64,000 nt of DNA from Erwinia mallotivora (GCF_000590885.1 NZ_JFHN01000074.1:1-64000); one strand, 5' to 3'. Positions 39,494 to 50,632 are shown, counted from the stretch's first letter. Numbers and translations: made by a program. Notes: generated from the sequence alone by a model not told the origin.

Positions 39494-40609
39494 ATGCTCA
39501 CCCTGTCACGCCTGTTCATCCATCCGGTAAAATCGATGCGAGGGATGCAGATTTCCCATGCACAAACGCTGGCAAGTGGTCTGGCCTTTGACCGGATATT
39601 TATGCTCACCGATGTCAATGGCACCTTTATTACCGCCCGTCAGTATCCGGAAATGGTGATGTTCACCCCAGCACTGCTTCCTGATGGCCTGCTGCTGAGC
39701 GCGCCGGATAACAGTTGCGCCAGCGTTCGCTATGCTGACTTCAGTCCGGAGGCCGCAGCAACCGAAGTTTGGGGAAACCAGTTCACCGCGTTGATTGCCC
39801 CTGATTCAGTCAATGCATGGCTGAGTCAGTTTTTCCCACATCCGGTCCAGTTACGCTGGGTTGGCAACAACATGAGTCGCCGGGTCAAACGCTTTCAACA
39901 GGTTCCATTAGGGTTTGCCGATGGCTTTCCCTTTCTGTTAATTAACGAAGCCTCGTTACACGATTTACGCCAGCGTTGCCCGGCCGGGATCCGGCTGGAA
40001 CAGTTTCGCCCTAATCTGGTGGTAGCCGGTGGTCGCGCCTGGGAGGAGGACAGCTGGTCAGTTGTGCGTGTGGGTAATCAGCTGTTCGATGTGGCCAAAC
40101 CCTGCAACCGCTGTGTATTGAGCACGGTCAGTCCGGATAAAGGACGCAGACATCCCACAGGTGAACCATTAAGCACGTTACAAACCTTCCGTACCGCCAG
40201 CGATAAACAGACTGATGTCGATTTCGGACTGAACCTGACAGCCCGCACCACAGGAATTATCCGGGCAGGTGATGACGTTGAGGTGATAAGCCATCACTCT
40301 CCACGCCGCTACGGTGTCGGTCAGTCAGCAGAGTCACCGGGATCCCACGACCAGACGTCCGGAGAGCTTAATATTAGCTGGCAGGGTGAAACGTTCCGGG
40401 GAAATAATCAGCAGGTGTTGTTAGAACAGCTGGAGTTACAGGGCTACCGTATCCCTTACTCCTGCCGCGCCGGGATTTGTGGTAGCTGTAGGATAAGACT
40501 GCTTTCTGGTCAGGTACATGCACTGAAAAAGGTGGGGCAACGTGAGGATGGCACCATCCTCAGCTGCTGCTGTATTCCGGCGGGGGATCTGCAACTGACC
40601 AGCAGTTAA
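39494..40609 (+). CDS. ycbX: YcbX, MOSC-domain 2Fe-2S protein
   Basis: A 371-residue molybdenum-cofactor protein that in E. coli detoxifies N-hydroxylated base analogues such as 6-hydroxylaminopurine. A MOSC N-domain (L-F-I-H-P-V-K-S) and MOSC core (with R-C-V-L-S-T-V near residue 220) are followed by a C-terminal plant-type ferredoxin domain with C-R-A-G-I-C-G-S-C and a later C-C-C. It is divergent from rlmL. Confidence 0.94.
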   Translation: MLTLSRLFIHPVKSMRGMQISHAQTLASGLAFDRIFMLTDVNGTFITARQYPEMVMFTPALLPDGLLLSAPDNSCASVRYADFSPEAAATEVWGNQFTALIAPDSVNAWLSQFFPHPVQLRWVGNNMSRRVKRFQQVPLGFADGFPFLLINEASLHDLRQRCPAGIRLEQFRPNLVVAGGRAWEEDSWSVVRVGNQLFDVAKPCNRCVLSTVSPDKGRRHPTGEPLSTLQTFRTASDKQTDVDFGLNLTARTTGIIRAGDDVEVISHHSPRRYGVGQSAESPGSHDQTSGELNISWQGETFRGNNQQVLLEQLELQGYRIPYSCRAGICGSCRIRLLSGQVHALKKVGQREDGTILSCCCIPAGDLQLTSS

Positions 40610-40750
40610 AATGTTTTTAACCTGGCCGCTCAGATTCGGTATTAACATCCCGGCGAACAACGAAGAGATGAGTAAATAGCAGGATGTTGTTATTTCCGGC
40701 CAGTCTTACCGCACCGTAGAAATCAAAGATTTCAGCGATACGGCTTGACA

Positions 40751-41296
40751 TTAAACCGCACGGGCAAGAGAGAGGTTCTGTGACTGAGCGTAAGGCTTGA
40801 GACGATCGTGCATTATTTTAATCGCATCACCCAGCACCATACTTTTTCCGGCAAGCGTCAGACCAGGTTGTGCCAGCAAACATAACGCCGCATTATCTCC
40901 CGCTTCCACCACCAGCAGAACCGCTTCTTCACTCTTATCGCAAAGCCGCACCACCACCAACTCCCCTTCTGAGGGCTGCCAGCCTCGCGGGTTGCCCGCC
41001 TCAAAATACCAGCTTTTCGGCATCAGCGGCTTCAGAAAACGACAGGCGACCAGCGCATTTAGCACCAACTCAGCACGCTGATCGGTACTCAACTCACAGT
41101 CGCGGCAGCGTTCTTCAAAGGTGAAAAACATCGCGGCATCATCAACACAAAACCCTGAATTTTCAAAGGCATCAGGGGTTAACATCTTACGGGGAAAGCG
41201 CGACCGAAACAGCATCCCGTCAGCCAGATCCAGCATCATGCGATCGTGTTCAGCATCAAAAAACCAGCGCCAGCTGTCGTCAGGTTTAATCCTCAT
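40751..41296 (-). CDS. zapC: Cell division protein ZapC
   Basis: A 181-residue cytoplasmic protein that binds and bundles FtsZ at the Z ring. The sequence [14 protein letters not shown] and C-R-D-C-E-L-S match the enterobacterial ZapC (YcbW) family. It lies downstream of pyrD on the same strand (164 bp gap), as in E. coli. Confidence 0.94.
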   Translation of the reverse strand: MRIKPDDSWRWFFDAEHDRMMLDLADGMLFRSRFPRKMLTPDAFENSGFCVDDAAMFFTFEERCRDCELSTDQRAELVLNALVACRFLKPLMPKSWYFEAGNPRGWQPSEGELVVVRLCDKSEEAVLLVVEAGDNAALCLLAQPGLTLAGKSMVLGDAIKIMHDRLKPYAQSQNLSLARAV

Positions 41297-41460
41297 GATC
41301 TGTCCTGTAAGATAAAAAAGGAGAACTGCTATTCAAAACATAATTGGCTGAATAAGAATGTCTGTAGCCAAATCAGGATGAATAATGTTTAAACAGGACA
41401 AAATATAAACGAGCCAGAGACGGAAATAAAGCCCCCGGCACGGTTATCTTAAGAAATGAG

Positions 41461-42468
41461 TCAGAGGTGAGTCACAATCTCTTTTATCAGCGGCGGACCT
41501 TTATAAATAAAACCTGAATATATTTGTAGCAGTGACGCGCCGGCGGCGACTTTTTCCCGCGCAGAGATCAGTGAATCTATTCCACCGACACCGATAATGG
41601 GCAGACGCTGTTTCAGCTCCAGTGACAGACGGCGGATAACTTCCGTACTGCGCAACTGCACAGGACGACCACTCAGGCCACCCGCTTCATTACTGTGTTT
41701 TAAACCTGAAATGAGCGCACGATCGAGCGTGGTGTTTGTGGCAATGACGCCGTCTATATTATGACGAACTAAGCTGTCAGCAATCTGGATCAATTCCTCT
41801 TCACAGAGATCCGGTGCGATCTTCACTGCCAGCGGAACATATTTATGATGAAGTATTTCAAGATCTTTCTGTTTTTGTTTTACCGCCAGTAAAAGATCAT
41901 CCAGCGCTTCACCATATTGCAGCGTGCGTAAACCAGGGGTATTGGGTGAGGAAATATTGATCGCAATATAACCTGCATAAGGATAAATTTTATCCATGCA
42001 GGTTAAATAATCATTCTTACCCAGCTCGACAGAGGTATCTTTATTTTTGCCGATATTGATCCCTAACACACCATCGAAATGTGATTTTTTGACATTCTCA
42101 ATCAGATTATCGACGCCCAGATTATTAAATCCCATCCGGTTGATAATGCCTTCGGCTTCCCGTACGCGAAACATTCTCGGTTTATCATTTCCCGGCTGTG
42201 GGCGCGGCGTGACGGTGCCAATTTCGATAAAGCCAAAGCCCATCGCGCCAAAAGCATCTATACATTCACCGTTCTTATCAAGACCCGCGGCCAGACCCAG
42301 CGCATTTTTAAAATTCAGTCCCATACAGGTAACCGGTTTATCAGGAAGTCTCTGACGCAGCAGATTAATCAGCGGTGTGCCACTTAAGCGGTGTAATTGC
42401 TGAAGGGTAAGTTCATGCGCACGCTCGGCATCAAGCTGAAACAGCGCGTTACGAACCAGGTTGTACAT
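41461..42468 (-). CDS. pyrD: Dihydroorotate dehydrogenase (quinone) PyrD
   Basis: A class 2 dihydroorotate dehydrogenase of 335 residues, membrane-associated by its N-terminal helices (Y-N-L-V-R-N-A-L-F). It oxidises dihydroorotate to orotate with quinone. The FMN segments [11 protein letters not shown] and [11 protein letters not shown] (with the catalytic Ser region) are present. The leader carries a hairpin like the one used for CTP-sensitive control of pyrD. Confidence 0.97.
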   Translation of the reverse strand: MYNLVRNALFQLDAERAHELTLQQLHRLSGTPLINLLRQRLPDKPVTCMGLNFKNALGLAAGLDKNGECIDAFGAMGFGFIEIGTVTPRPQPGNDKPRMFRVREAEGIINRMGFNNLGVDNLIENVKKSHFDGVLGINIGKNKDTSVELGKNDYLTCMDKIYPYAGYIAINISSPNTPGLRTLQYGEALDDLLLAVKQKQKDLEILHHKYVPLAVKIAPDLCEEELIQIADSLVRHNIDGVIATNTTLDRALISGLKHSNEAGGLSGRPVQLRSTEVIRRLSLELKQRLPIIGVGGIDSLISAREKVAAGASLLQIYSGFIYKGPPLIKEIVTHL

Positions 42469-42872
42469 GAATCGCTCCTGAATACCCGGCTATCCGGGCG
42501 GGAAAAGAGTAATGGTCACTGTTCGCAGACAGTACCCCTGAAAATGACGTTATCCGTCAGCAAAGGTTCCTTCCCACTTTTCATGTTGATAAGTGGTGTG
42601 AGAAAGCAGCCGGTCAGGCCGGACTGGCAGACAGGAAACGCAGTGACGGTGCAGGCGCGGAGGGAAATGGTAAAGTCCTTTTACCGCAAAGTAAAACGTT
42701 TAAGCATCCGTCACCCGGACAACGCCGTTTCTCTCCTGCCCCGCTTCTTTATTCAGAAACTGACTTAGTTCTGCCAGATAAATCATTTAAGCCTCACCTT
42801 TCCCTCTGTCAGGATAGTCTCAAATTTTCGCAAATAAGTTTAATCAATAACTTTTAGCTATAAGGAGTGGTT
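42469..42872. other. pyrD-ssuE divergent intergenic region
   Basis: About 400 bp with no supported gene. The left end holds the pyrD leader and promoter (minus). The right end holds an AT-rich stretch (42820-42860) and the ssuE ribosome site AAGGAG (42862-42867). Cbl/CysB control of ssu is expected from E. coli, but I could not point to a specific site. Confidence 0.5.
42485..42498 (-). promoter_or_regulatory. pyrD leader hairpin, candidate CTP-sensitive control element
   Basis: On the transcript strand CCCGG, loop ATAG, CCGGG, directly upstream of TATTCAGGAGCG with the ribosome site. In E. coli and Salmonella, high CTP shifts the pyrD start to C residues so that a 5' hairpin forms and blocks translation. 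The layout here (a C-rich start zone, hairpin, AGGAG) fits that mechanism. Confidence 0.55.
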
Positions 42873-43424
42873 ATGCGCGTTATTACACTGGCGGGAAGCC
42901 CCCGTTATCCTTCACGCTCCACTGCGCTACTGACCCTCTGCCAGCAAACGCTGGAACACCATGACATTGAGGTTATTCCATGGAATCTGCACAATTTTCA
43001 TCCTGAGGATCTTATCTGTGCCCGTTTTGATTCCCCGGCGGTGCTGGCACTGACAGAAGATCTTGCCAGCGCTGATGGACTGATCGTTGCCACGCCGGTA
43101 TATAAAGCCTCTTTTTCCGGCGCGTTAAAAACCCTGCTGGACCTGCTGCCTGAACGCGCGCTGGAACACAAAGTGGTGCTGCCGCTGGCAACTGGCGGCA
43201 CCCTTGCTCATATGCTGGCCGTCGATTATGCCCTCAAACCCGTGCTGAATGCGTTAAAGGCACAAGAGGTGCTGCATGGCGTGTTTGCTGATGATTCGCA
43301 AATTACCCATTACGATCGCCAGCCACAGTTCTCATCTCTTCTGGCTTCACGCATTGCTGAGTCGGTTGAAACCTTCCGCCATGCTCTGGCTCGCCGTCAT
43401 CACCCGCTCGCCGCAGCGGTTTAA
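42873..43424 (+). CDS. ssuE: NADPH-dependent FMN reductase SsuE
   Basis: A 183-residue flavodoxin-like reductase that supplies FMNH2 to the sulfonate monooxygenase SsuD. Family features are L-A-G-S-P-R-Y-P-S-R-S near the start and A-T-P-V-Y-K-A-S-F-S-G-A-L-K-T-L-L-D, which contains the binding loop. The start at 42873 has AAGGAG five bases upstream; a GTG two codons earlier is less likely. It is first in ssuEADCB. Confidence 0.96.
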   Translation: MRVITLAGSPRYPSRSTALLTLCQQTLEHHDIEVIPWNLHNFHPEDLICARFDSPAVLALTEDLASADGLIVATPVYKASFSGALKTLLDLLPERALEHKVVLPLATGGTLAHMLAVDYALKPVLNALKAQEVLHGVFADDSQITHYDRQPQFSSLLASRIAESVETFRHALARRHHPLAAAV

Positions 43425-43434
43425 GGAAAGCACC

Positions 43435-44406
43435 ATGACCCTATTTTCACGTTTTGCTTCAGCACTGCTTATTGGCGGCCTGATGGTGACCAGCTCATTT
43501 GCTGCGGATACCAGCGCACCCAAAACTTTTCGTATTGGCTATCAGAAAGGCTCGGTAAGTATGGTGCTGGCCCGTGCCCATCATTTGCTGGAAAAGCGTT
43601 TTCCGGCAACTCAGATTAAATGGGTGGAATTTCCGGCAGGTCCACAGATGCTTGAGGCGCTCAATGTTAACAGTATTGATCTGGGCAGCACCGGCGATAT
43701 TCCCCCCATTTTTGCGCAGGCCGCCGGGGCCGATCTGCTTTACGTGGGTGCTGAACCACCGAAGCCGAAAGCTGAAGTGATTCTGGTGGCTAAAAACAGC
43801 CCGATTAAAACCGTCGCTGACCTGAAAGGTCATAAAGTGGCCTTCCAGAAAGGATCCAGCTCGCACAATCTGCTGCTGCGCGCACTGGAAAAAGCCGGTC
43901 TGAAGTTCAGCGACATTCAGCCCACTTACCTCACCCCGGCGGATGCCCGCGCGGCCTTTCAGCAGGGTAATGTCGATGCCTGGGCAATCTGGGATCCCTA
44001 TTATTCAGCGGCGCTGTTGCAGGGTGATGTAAGGGTTCTGACCGATGGCAGCCAGTTGAACCAGACCGGCTCGTTTTATCTCGCCACCCGCCCCTTCACT
44101 GAAGCAAATGGCGCCTTTATCCGCCAGGTACTGCAAACCTTCAGCGAAGCAGATGCGCTGACCATCAGCGATCGCAACAACAGCATCGACCTGCTGGCTC
44201 AGGCTATGGGGCTGCCGAAACCGGTTATTGCCAGCTACCTCGATCATCGTCCTCCCACCAGTATTGCCCCGGTGAGTGACAAAACGCTGAAACTTCAGCA
44301 ACAAACTGCTGACCTGTTTTATGCCAACCATCTGATGCCGGTCAAGGTCGATATTGCCAGCCGTATCTGGCATCCCACGCCGTCCACAGAACAAGGAGTG
44401 AAATAA
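43435..44406 (+). CDS. ssuA: Sulfonate-binding periplasmic protein SsuA
   Basis: A 323-residue solute-binding protein with a signal peptide ending S-S-F-A-A, followed by the family opening [10 protein letters not shown] and A-I-W-D-P-Y-Y in the second lobe. It delivers aliphatic sulfonates to SsuBC. The start at 43435 has AAGGAAAG overlapping the ssuE stop. The open frame starting at 43276 inside ssuE is not real. It overlaps ssuD by one base (TAATG). Confidence 0.95.
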   Translation: MTLFSRFASALLIGGLMVTSSFAADTSAPKTFRIGYQKGSVSMVLARAHHLLEKRFPATQIKWVEFPAGPQMLEALNVNSIDLGSTGDIPPIFAQAAGADLLYVGAEPPKPKAEVILVAKNSPIKTVADLKGHKVAFQKGSSSHNLLLRALEKAGLKFSDIQPTYLTPADARAAFQQGNVDAWAIWDPYYSAALLQGDVRVLTDGSQLNQTGSFYLATRPFTEANGAFIRQVLQTFSEADALTISDRNNSIDLLAQAMGLPKPVIASYLDHRPPTSIAPVSDKTLKLQQQTADLFYANHLMPVKVDIASRIWHPTPSTEQGVK

Positions 44407-45551
44407 TGAGCCTTTCCGTTTTCTGGTTTCTGCCCACCCACGGTGATGGTCACTATCTTGGTACCGCCGAGGGCGCTCGTCCGGTTGATTACGGCTATTT
44501 ACAACAGGTTGCCCAGGCCGTGGACAGGATGGGATTTGGCGGTGTGCTGATACCAACAGGTCGTTCCTGCGAAGATGCCTGGCTGGTGGCCGCGTCACTG
44601 ATTCCGGTCACTCAGCGCCTGCGTTTTCTGGTCGCCCTGCGTCCCGGTGTTATTTCTCCCACCCAGGCAGCCCGACAGGCCGCAACCCTGGACCGCCTTT
44701 CCAACGGTCGCACGCTGTTTAACCTGGTGACGGGCGGCGACGCAGAAGAACTGGCGGGAGATGGCGTGTTTCTCGATCATCGCGAACGCTACGTTGAATC
44801 AGCGGAATTCACCCGCGTCTGGCGTCGGGTACTGGAAGGTGAAACCGTCGATTACGAGGGCAAGTATGTCCATGTTCGCGGTGCGCGCCTGATGTTCAAA
44901 CCCGTTCAGAAGCCCCGCCCACCGTTATGGTTTGGCGGTTCATCTGAACCCGCTCAGGACCTGGCCGCAGAGCAGGTGGATGTCTATCTGACCTGGGGTG
45001 AACCTCCTGCGCTGGTAAAAGAAAAGATTGAGCAGGTACGGGCTAAGGCAGCAGCACAGGGCCGCCAGGTAAAATTTGGCATTCGCCTGCATGTTATTGT
45101 CCGCGAAACCACGGAAGAAGCCTGGCGCGCGGCTGACCGCCTGATCTCTCATCTGGACGATGCCACCATTGCTAAAGCGCAGTCAGCGCTGGCGCGAACG
45201 GATTCCGTCGGTCAGCACCGCATGGCCGCCCTGCATGGGGGACGCCGTGACAAGCTGGAAGTCAGCCCGAATCTGTGGGCTGGCGTGGGTCTGGTACGTG
45301 GCGGTGCCGGTACGGCGCTGGTGGGTGACGGTGAAACGGTCGCGGCAAGAATGCAGGAGTATGCGGACCTGGGGATCGAAACCTTTATTCTTTCCGGCTA
45401 TCCACATCTGGAAGAAGCGTACCGCGTCGGGGAACTGCTTTTTCCCCATCTCGATTTGAAGGTCCCTGAAATTCCGCAACCAGGCAAAATCAGTGCTCAT
45501 GGTGAAGCCGTGGCCCATGACTTCGCGCCACAAAAAGTGTCACAGAGTTAG
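44406..45551 (+). CDS. ssuD: Alkanesulfonate monooxygenase SsuD
   Basis: A 381-residue FMNH2-dependent luciferase-fold enzyme, the same length as E. coli SsuD, that splits alkanesulfonates to aldehyde and sulfite. The typical [10 protein letters not shown] opening and R-F-L-V-A-L-R-P-G, together with [12 protein letters not shown], are intact. It frees sulfur under sulfate limitation. Confidence 0.97.
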   Translation: MSLSVFWFLPTHGDGHYLGTAEGARPVDYGYLQQVAQAVDRMGFGGVLIPTGRSCEDAWLVAASLIPVTQRLRFLVALRPGVISPTQAARQAATLDRLSNGRTLFNLVTGGDAEELAGDGVFLDHRERYVESAEFTRVWRRVLEGETVDYEGKYVHVRGARLMFKPVQKPRPPLWFGGSSEPAQDLAAEQVDVYLTWGEPPALVKEKIEQVRAKAAAQGRQVKFGIRLHVIVRETTEEAWRAADRLISHLDDATIAKAQSALARTDSVGQHRMAALHGGRRDKLEVSPNLWAGVGLVRGGAGTALVGDGETVAARMQEYADLGIETFILSGYPHLEEAYRVGELLFPHLDLKVPEIPQPGKISAHGEAVAHDFAPQKVSQS

Positions 45552-45559
45552 AGGTCACG

Positions 45560-46351
45560 ATGACGAATAATCTCAACCGTTTCGCGCAACCGTTTTTGCC
45601 GTGGATATTACCCGTGGTGTTGGTCGCCTTCTGGCAAACGGCATCCAGCACCGGCTGGCTCTCCACCCGTATCCTGCCCTCACCCGAGGCGGTCGTGGTC
45701 ACCTTCTGGAAGCTCTCTGCCAGTGGGGAGCTATGGCAGCATCTCGCCATCAGCAGCTGGCGTGCCGTGGTGGGGTTCACCATTGGTGGTTCGGCTGGCC
45801 TGCTGCTGGGGTTGATCACCGGAATGTCCCGCACCGGTGAGCGTCTGCTTGATACCTCAGTGCAGATGTTGCGCAATATCCCCCATCTGGCACTGATTCC
45901 ACTGGTTATTTTATGGTTTGGTACTGATGAGTCAGCCAAAATTTTTCTGGTCGCTCTGGGTACGCTGTTTCCCATCTATCTCAATACTTATCATGGTATC
46001 CGCAACGTTGATCGCGGCCTGGTTGAGATGGCGCGCAGCTACGGTCTTTCCGGCTGGAGTCTGTTTTTGCAGGTGGTTCTGCCAGGCGCGCTGCCTTCGA
46101 TAATGGTCGGGGTGCGCTTTGCACTGGGCCTGATGTGGCTGACGCTTATCGTCGCAGAAACCATTTCAGCGAATGCCGGTATAGGTTACCTGGCAATGAA
46201 TGCCCGTGAATTTTTGCAGACGGATGTGGTCGTGGTAGCGATCATTCTCTATGCCCTGCTCGGTAAACTGGCTGACGTCAGTGCGCAGCTTCTGGAGCGC
46301 GTCTGGCTGCGCTGGCATCCGGCATATCAACTGAAAGAGGAACACCTATGA
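45560..46351 (+). CDS. ssuC: Sulfonate ABC permease SsuC
   Basis: A 263-residue inner-membrane permease with about six helices and the EAA-type loop [10 protein letters not shown]...V-V-L-P-G-A-L-P that contacts SsuB. Length equals E. coli SsuC. It starts eight bases after ssuD and overlaps ssuB by four bases. Confidence 0.96.
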   Translation: MTNNLNRFAQPFLPWILPVVLVAFWQTASSTGWLSTRILPSPEAVVVTFWKLSASGELWQHLAISSWRAVVGFTIGGSAGLLLGLITGMSRTGERLLDTSVQMLRNIPHLALIPLVILWFGTDESAKIFLVALGTLFPIYLNTYHGIRNVDRGLVEMARSYGLSGWSLFLQVVLPGALPSIMVGVRFALGLMWLTLIVAETISANAGIGYLAMNAREFLQTDVVVVAIILYALLGKLADVSAQLLERVWLRWHPAYQLKEEHL

Positions 46352-47136
46352 GCGAATTAATGTCATCACCGGCGCGCCTCAATGTCGGTACGCCACTGGT
46401 GATCAGTGGTGTCAGCAAACAGTACCAACACCGAACTGTGCTGAATGATATCGACCTGCACATCCCCTCCGGCCAGTTCGTTGCCGTGGTCGGACGAAGC
46501 GGCTGCGGCAAGAGCACGTTGCTACGCCTGCTGGCCGGACTGGAGAAAACCACCACGGGTGAACTCCTCGCCGGCAACACACCTCTGAGCGAGTCGCGTG
46601 ATGATACCCGGTTGATGTTTCAGGACGCCCGGCTGCTACCGTGGAAAAGTGTGATTGATAACGTCGGGCTGGGATTAAAAGGACGCGCCTGGAAACAATC
46701 TGCTCTGGACGCACTGTCCGCTGTTGGGCTGGCAGAGAGAGCCAAAGAGTGGCCCGCCGCCCTTTCCGGAGGACAGAAGCAGCGCGTTGCGCTGGCCCGG
46801 GCATTGATCCATCGTCCCGGCCTGCTGCTGCTGGATGAACCCCTGGGTGCACTGGATGCCCTGACCCGCATTGAAATGCAGGATCTTATTGAGACGCTAT
46901 GGCAGCAACACCACTTTACCGTGCTGCTGGTAACTCATGATGTCAGTGAAGCGGTGGCGTTGGCCGACCGGGTTTTACTGATAGAAGAAGGTCATATCGG
47001 ACTGGATTTGATGGTGAATCTGCCACGACCACGACGTAAAGGTTCGGCGCGCCTGGCTGAACTGGAAGCAGAAGTACTGGAGAGAGTGATGAAGCGTTCG
47101 CCGCCTGAAGACCATAAGCACGTGGCACGACGGTAA
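46348..47136 (+). CDS. ssuB: Sulfonate ABC ATP-binding protein SsuB
   Basis: A 262-residue ATPase with Walker [10 protein letters not shown], the signature L-S-G-G-Q-K-Q-R, Walker [13 protein letters not shown] and the H-loop T-H-D-V-S-E-A. The N-terminal extension is slightly longer than in E. coli. It is last in ssuEADCB. Confidence 0.96.
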   Translation: MSELMSSPARLNVGTPLVISGVSKQYQHRTVLNDIDLHIPSGQFVAVVGRSGCGKSTLLRLLAGLEKTTTGELLAGNTPLSESRDDTRLMFQDARLLPWKSVIDNVGLGLKGRAWKQSALDALSAVGLAERAKEWPAALSGGQKQRVALARALIHRPGLLLLDEPLGALDALTRIEMQDLIETLWQQHHFTVLLVTHDVSEAVALADRVLLIEEGHIGLDLMVNLPRPRRKGSARLAELEAEVLERVMKRSPPEDHKHVARR

Positions 47137-47143
47137 TCAATCA

Positions 47144-47175
47144 GGCCGGAACACCCTTAAGACACTGTTCCGGCC
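47144..47175 (+). terminator. Hairpin after ssuB, possible terminator
   Basis: A perfect 10-bp stem (GGCCGGAACA at 47144-47153, TGTTCCGGCC at 47166-47175) with a 12-base loop, seven bases after the ssuB stop. No T-run follows, so a Rho-assisted or attenuating role is possible. Confidence 0.6.
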
Positions 47176-47249
47176 GGGTATCAACTTATCAGGAGCGTAA
47201 CGTTTTCTCACTACGGGAAAACTGTTCTGTCCTGGCTAGGTTTTTCCAC

Positions 47250-50200
47250 TTAATTTTGATTCAGGCTTGCCGCCATGGTTGCTGCTATGGTGCTGAGCTC
47301 ATCAAGACGGTTCTGATTAGATGCCAATCCCCATATGTTAGCGGCCAGTTGTTTGACCGTAGCATCGGAAATTTCACCCCCACTCACCAGTACCTGGTAC
47401 ATATAATTCAGGACATCATGCATTACGCCTGAGGTTATGCCGGGAATGCCGGCATTAACCAGCTGCTGGTAAAATCCACTGCCACCCACCGAGGCATTCC
47501 ATGTCCAGAAATCGTTGCTATCGGTGAGGTCAACCGAGGGAAGTGATGCATCAGCAATATCACTCGCTGACTGATCGTCACTGTCAGGTACAAGGGTGTC
47601 ACCATTATCTGGCTGCGAAGCGCCACCCTGAGCTTCCGGTGGATTGTTCCAGGTGGTGGTCATAATATCTGCAATCTTACTGATATTGCTGATATTTTCC
47701 TCAGTGTAACCATAGCCCCAGCTCAACAGAGCCAGTTGCTTAATCATCTCACTACTGATTTCATTACCGCTTGCGAGAATTTTATACATATAAGTCATGA
47801 CTTCTGGCAGAGCCGATATCTTTGGAAAAGAACTCAAAATCTGCATGTAGACATTATTCACGGAGGCATTCCATGCCCAGAAGGCTGAATCATCACTCAC
47901 GTCAATGACAGGTGCAGAAGTCCCATCGTAGTTGATATCCACGCCACCAACCGAAATCAGACCATTATCGTTCTGCGAATCCTTGACCGACATATCCAGT
48001 TTGGTATTTGCCGCAACAGTACCCGATTCATTTTTCAGCACATCGCTGGTTAGCGTAATAACATCACCATTGAGGTCGCCACTTTGGTTATTAATTTCAT
48101 CCGCTTTCAGGGTCAGTGAACTTCCCGCTGCGACTACTCCCATAGTGTTGTCAATGGTGCTGGCTGTAATACTGACATCCTGCCCCGCCACTGTGCCATA
48201 TTTATTACTGAACGTGTCGGCATTAATATCCGTTGAGCTTTCTCCCCGAATACTTCCATTTTCATTGTTTATTTCAGCGCCTGACAATGAGGCTTTATCC
48301 CAGGCATAAATCATGCCATTCTGGTTGTTGATATCGCCACTTTTAACATCAATAGTCTGGCCAGACACCCGACCATTCTGATTATTAAAAGCTTTACCAT
48401 TAGTATTAATGGATAACATATTTGCAGATTCAAGCTGGCCTGATTCGTTGTTCAATGACTGAGAGTCTGACACCAAACTTTCATAGCCAATGATGCTTCC
48501 CTGCTGATTGTTCAGCTCAGCCGTTTTAATCGTGATATCACGGCCAGAGATGCTGCCCTGCTGGTTATTCATGCCAGTACTGACTATGTTGATATTTTGC
48601 TCAGCTGCAATAACGGCAGCGCTGGTGTCAAGATTTCCGTTCCCTGCGCCAAGGTTAATATCCATAGCCGTCAGTTGGCTGCCACTGAGATCGAGCTCTT
48701 CCCCTTGCAGGGTCAGCGTACCGTATCCATAAAGATTAGCCGAACCATTAGCGATCAGTTTGCCGGTTGTATTAAGAGAAAGGTGGTTGTTGCCACTGTA
48801 GTCAAACATGCCGGCAAGCATGGTACTCTCCGCGCTGCTGTTCAAACTCGCAGCATTTACGCTGAGATCTTTTCCTGCGAAAAGGTTGCCGCTATGGCTG
48901 ATGTGGCCTGTACTGTTGAGAGCAAGATTTTCATTAGCATTAATATCCCCTTCGTTGGTAACAGACGCCGCGTTGACAGTCACCTGATTTCCCTGGAGCA
49001 ACCCGCTATTGTTAACCATGCCTGCGGCGTTTATTTCCGCCTTAGCTGATGAATAAATGTTACCCATTTCATCATTAATAACATCACTGTCACTATTGAT
49101 GGTTATATTTCCTGTACCGTAGATATAACCCGCTGTGTTAACCACCGCTTTACTGGCTGTGATGTTGATATCACCATTACTGGCAATATTACCGCTGGTA
49201 TTTTTTATTTTACTGGCAGTCAGATTAATACTACCAGAACTGTCCATTACGCCTTCTGAATTATCAAGATCACCTGTATCAATGGTGATATTTTCAGCAC
49301 GCATAAAACCTTGCTGATTATTGACACTGTTACTGGTGAGCGTCAGTTTCTCAACTGCATTGATGGTTGCACCGCTGCTGTCAATTGCTCCCTTACTGGC
49401 ATTCAGCGTGACGTTTCTGCCATTTATCTCACTACCGTTAATTGCCAGTTCAGAACCTTTGAGAGTCACATCACCACCCGCACTGATTGCGCTGTTACTC
49501 TGACTGTGAAGAGTGGCCGCAGTAAGTTGGATGTTGCCATCTGCACTCAAATTACCTGTATTCGTGAGTGTTTGATTGGTGGTAAAGACAGCGTTGCTGG
49601 TGGCAACAATATCGCCACTGTTGCTGATATTACCGTCAGTATTAATCACCACATCGCCCGCTGAACTGTAAACTGAACCCGCGTTGTTAACACCTACGCC
49701 TTTCTCAGTGCCAATCAGGGTAATTTTTCCGGCATACATGCCGCCCAGGCTTGAAACATCCAGAGCCAGCGTATCACTATCGGCACTACTACTATCCAGT
49801 TTGGTTATCTGTTGATTCGCCGCATCCACCTGATTAAGCCCGGTAGTAATCCTTAAATCATTAGCCTGGATATAACCATTCACCTTAACCGTGCGGGCAA
49901 TAATATCGGTGAAATCCTGAGATGAGCTGTCCATACCCTTACCCTGTACGACAATCTCACCTCCCTGCACTTTGTAGCCGGTCAGTGCCCCATTTTCCAA
50001 CTGGGCCTGCCCGGTTGTCAGCGTGGCCCGATTAGCATTGATAAATCCACAGCCATCACAGGTTATACCTGAAGGGTTGGCGATGATGACCTGCGCATTT
50101 TGTCCGGCAACTTCAACATAGCCATTTAACTGGCTGGCATTAGCTGAATTAACTTCATTCAGAATGATTTTTGCTGCCCCCTGGGCCAGAGCAGCATTCC

Positions 50201-50606
50201 CCTGAATCTCACCGCCCAACTGAGTCCAGGCTCCATTTTGTGAATTATTCAGAATGACCCCTTGCTGACCCACATCAAATTGGCTGTATACGTTACGAGA
50301 AACGCCTGCCGCACTCGGTGCCTGAATATCTACCTGGGTTGCGCCATAAGGCGTATTACTGATGCCCGGTTGCAGCCCCGCCGATGCTGAAGCATCCGCC
50401 ACCACATTAGCCTGGGCTGTTTGAACCGCGCCCATCGCCAGCAGAAGGCCAAAGCTAACCGCGCTGAGCTGCCCAATCTTTTTCACTGTCACTTTTTTTA
50501 CGCTGCCAGAAGAAGAATCCGCGCGATGCGAATGGGCAAATTCGGCAACCGCCACCAGCATGCCGCGGGTTTTACTGAAAACAAGCCGGAAGAATTTACT
50601 GTTCAT
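47250..50606 (-). CDS. Two-partner secretion exoprotein TpsA with a tandem C-terminal domain
   Basis: A filamentous-haemagglutinin-type exoprotein of 1118 residues, short for the family. An extended signal peptide (ESPR plus hydrophobic core, cleavage after A-Q-A near residue 66) leads into a TPS secretion domain (about 67-310) with N-P-S-G-I-T-C-D-G-C-G-F-I-N at 177-190. A Gly/Asn/Ser-rich beta-helix of repeated N-N-Q-x-G-x-I-type units runs to about 895. The C-terminus has two copies of an unrecognised domain (900-988 and 1024-1118) joined by an acidic linker. No pretoxin V-E-N-N motif, toxin domain or immunity gene was seen. It follows tpsB by 26 bases and is secreted through it. Confidence 0.88.
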   Translation of the reverse strand: MNSKFFRLVFSKTRGMLVAVAEFAHSHRADSSSGSVKKVTVKKIGQLSAVSFGLLLAMGAVQTAQANVVADASASAGLQPGISNTPYGATQVDIQAPSAAGVSRNVYSQFDVGQQGVILNNSQNGAWTQLGGEIQGNAALAQGAAKIILNEVNSANASQLNGYVEVAGQNAQVIIANPSGITCDGCGFINANRATLTTGQAQLENGALTGYKVQGGEIVVQGKGMDSSSQDFTDIIARTVKVNGYIQANDLRITTGLNQVDAANQQITKLDSSSADSDTLALDVSSLGGMYAGKITLIGTEKGVGVNNAGSVYSSAGDVVINTDGNISNSGDIVATSNAVFTTNQTLTNTGNLSADGNIQLTAATLHSQSNSAISAGGDVTLKGSELAINGSEINGRNVTLNASKGAIDSSGATINAVEKLTLTSNSVNNQQGFMRAENITIDTGDLDNSEGVMDSSGSINLTASKIKNTSGNIASNGDINITASKAVVNTAGYIYGTGNITINSDSDVINDEMGNIYSSAKAEINAAGMVNNSGLLQGNQVTVNAASVTNEGDINANENLALNSTGHISHSGNLFAGKDLSVNAASLNSSAESTMLAGMFDYSGNNHLSLNTTGKLIANGSANLYGYGTLTLQGEELDLSGSQLTAMDINLGAGNGNLDTSAAVIAAEQNINIVSTGMNNQQGSISGRDITIKTAELNNQQGSIIGYESLVSDSQSLNNESGQLESANMLSINTNGKAFNNQNGRVSGQTIDVKSGDINNQNGMIYAWDKASLSGAEINNENGSIRGESSTDINADTFSNKYGTVAGQDVSITASTIDNTMGVVAAGSSLTLKADEINNQSGDLNGDVITLTSDVLKNESGTVAANTKLDMSVKDSQNDNGLISVGGVDINYDGTSAPVIDVSDDSAFWAWNASVNNVYMQILSSFPKISALPEVMTYMYKILASGNEISSEMIKQLALLSWGYGYTEENISNISKIADIMTTTWNNPPEAQGGASQPDNGDTLVPDSDDQSASDIADASLPSVDLTDSNDFWTWNASVGGSGFYQQLVNAGIPGITSGVMHDVLNYMYQVLVSGGEISDATVKQLAANIWGLASNQNRLDELSTIAATMAASLNQN
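47253..47909 (-). repeat. Diverged tandem duplication encoding the TpsA C-terminus
   Basis: Copy 1 is 47643-47909 and copy 2 is 47253-47537. The protein copies share F-W-x-W-N-A-S-V, Y-M-Y-x-x-L-x-S-G-x-E-I-S, K-Q-L-A-x-x-x-W-G and I-A-x-x-M, while the DNA is well diverged, so the duplication is old and kept. The linker is rich in Asp, Ser and Gln. Confidence 0.85.
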
Positions 50607-50632
50607 TGCTATTTCCTTATAAATTACGTTTT

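Noticed and set aside
42397..42768. 123-codon frame overlapping the pyrD start region
   Set aside because: Overlaps pyrD antisense and its promoter; composition looks random.
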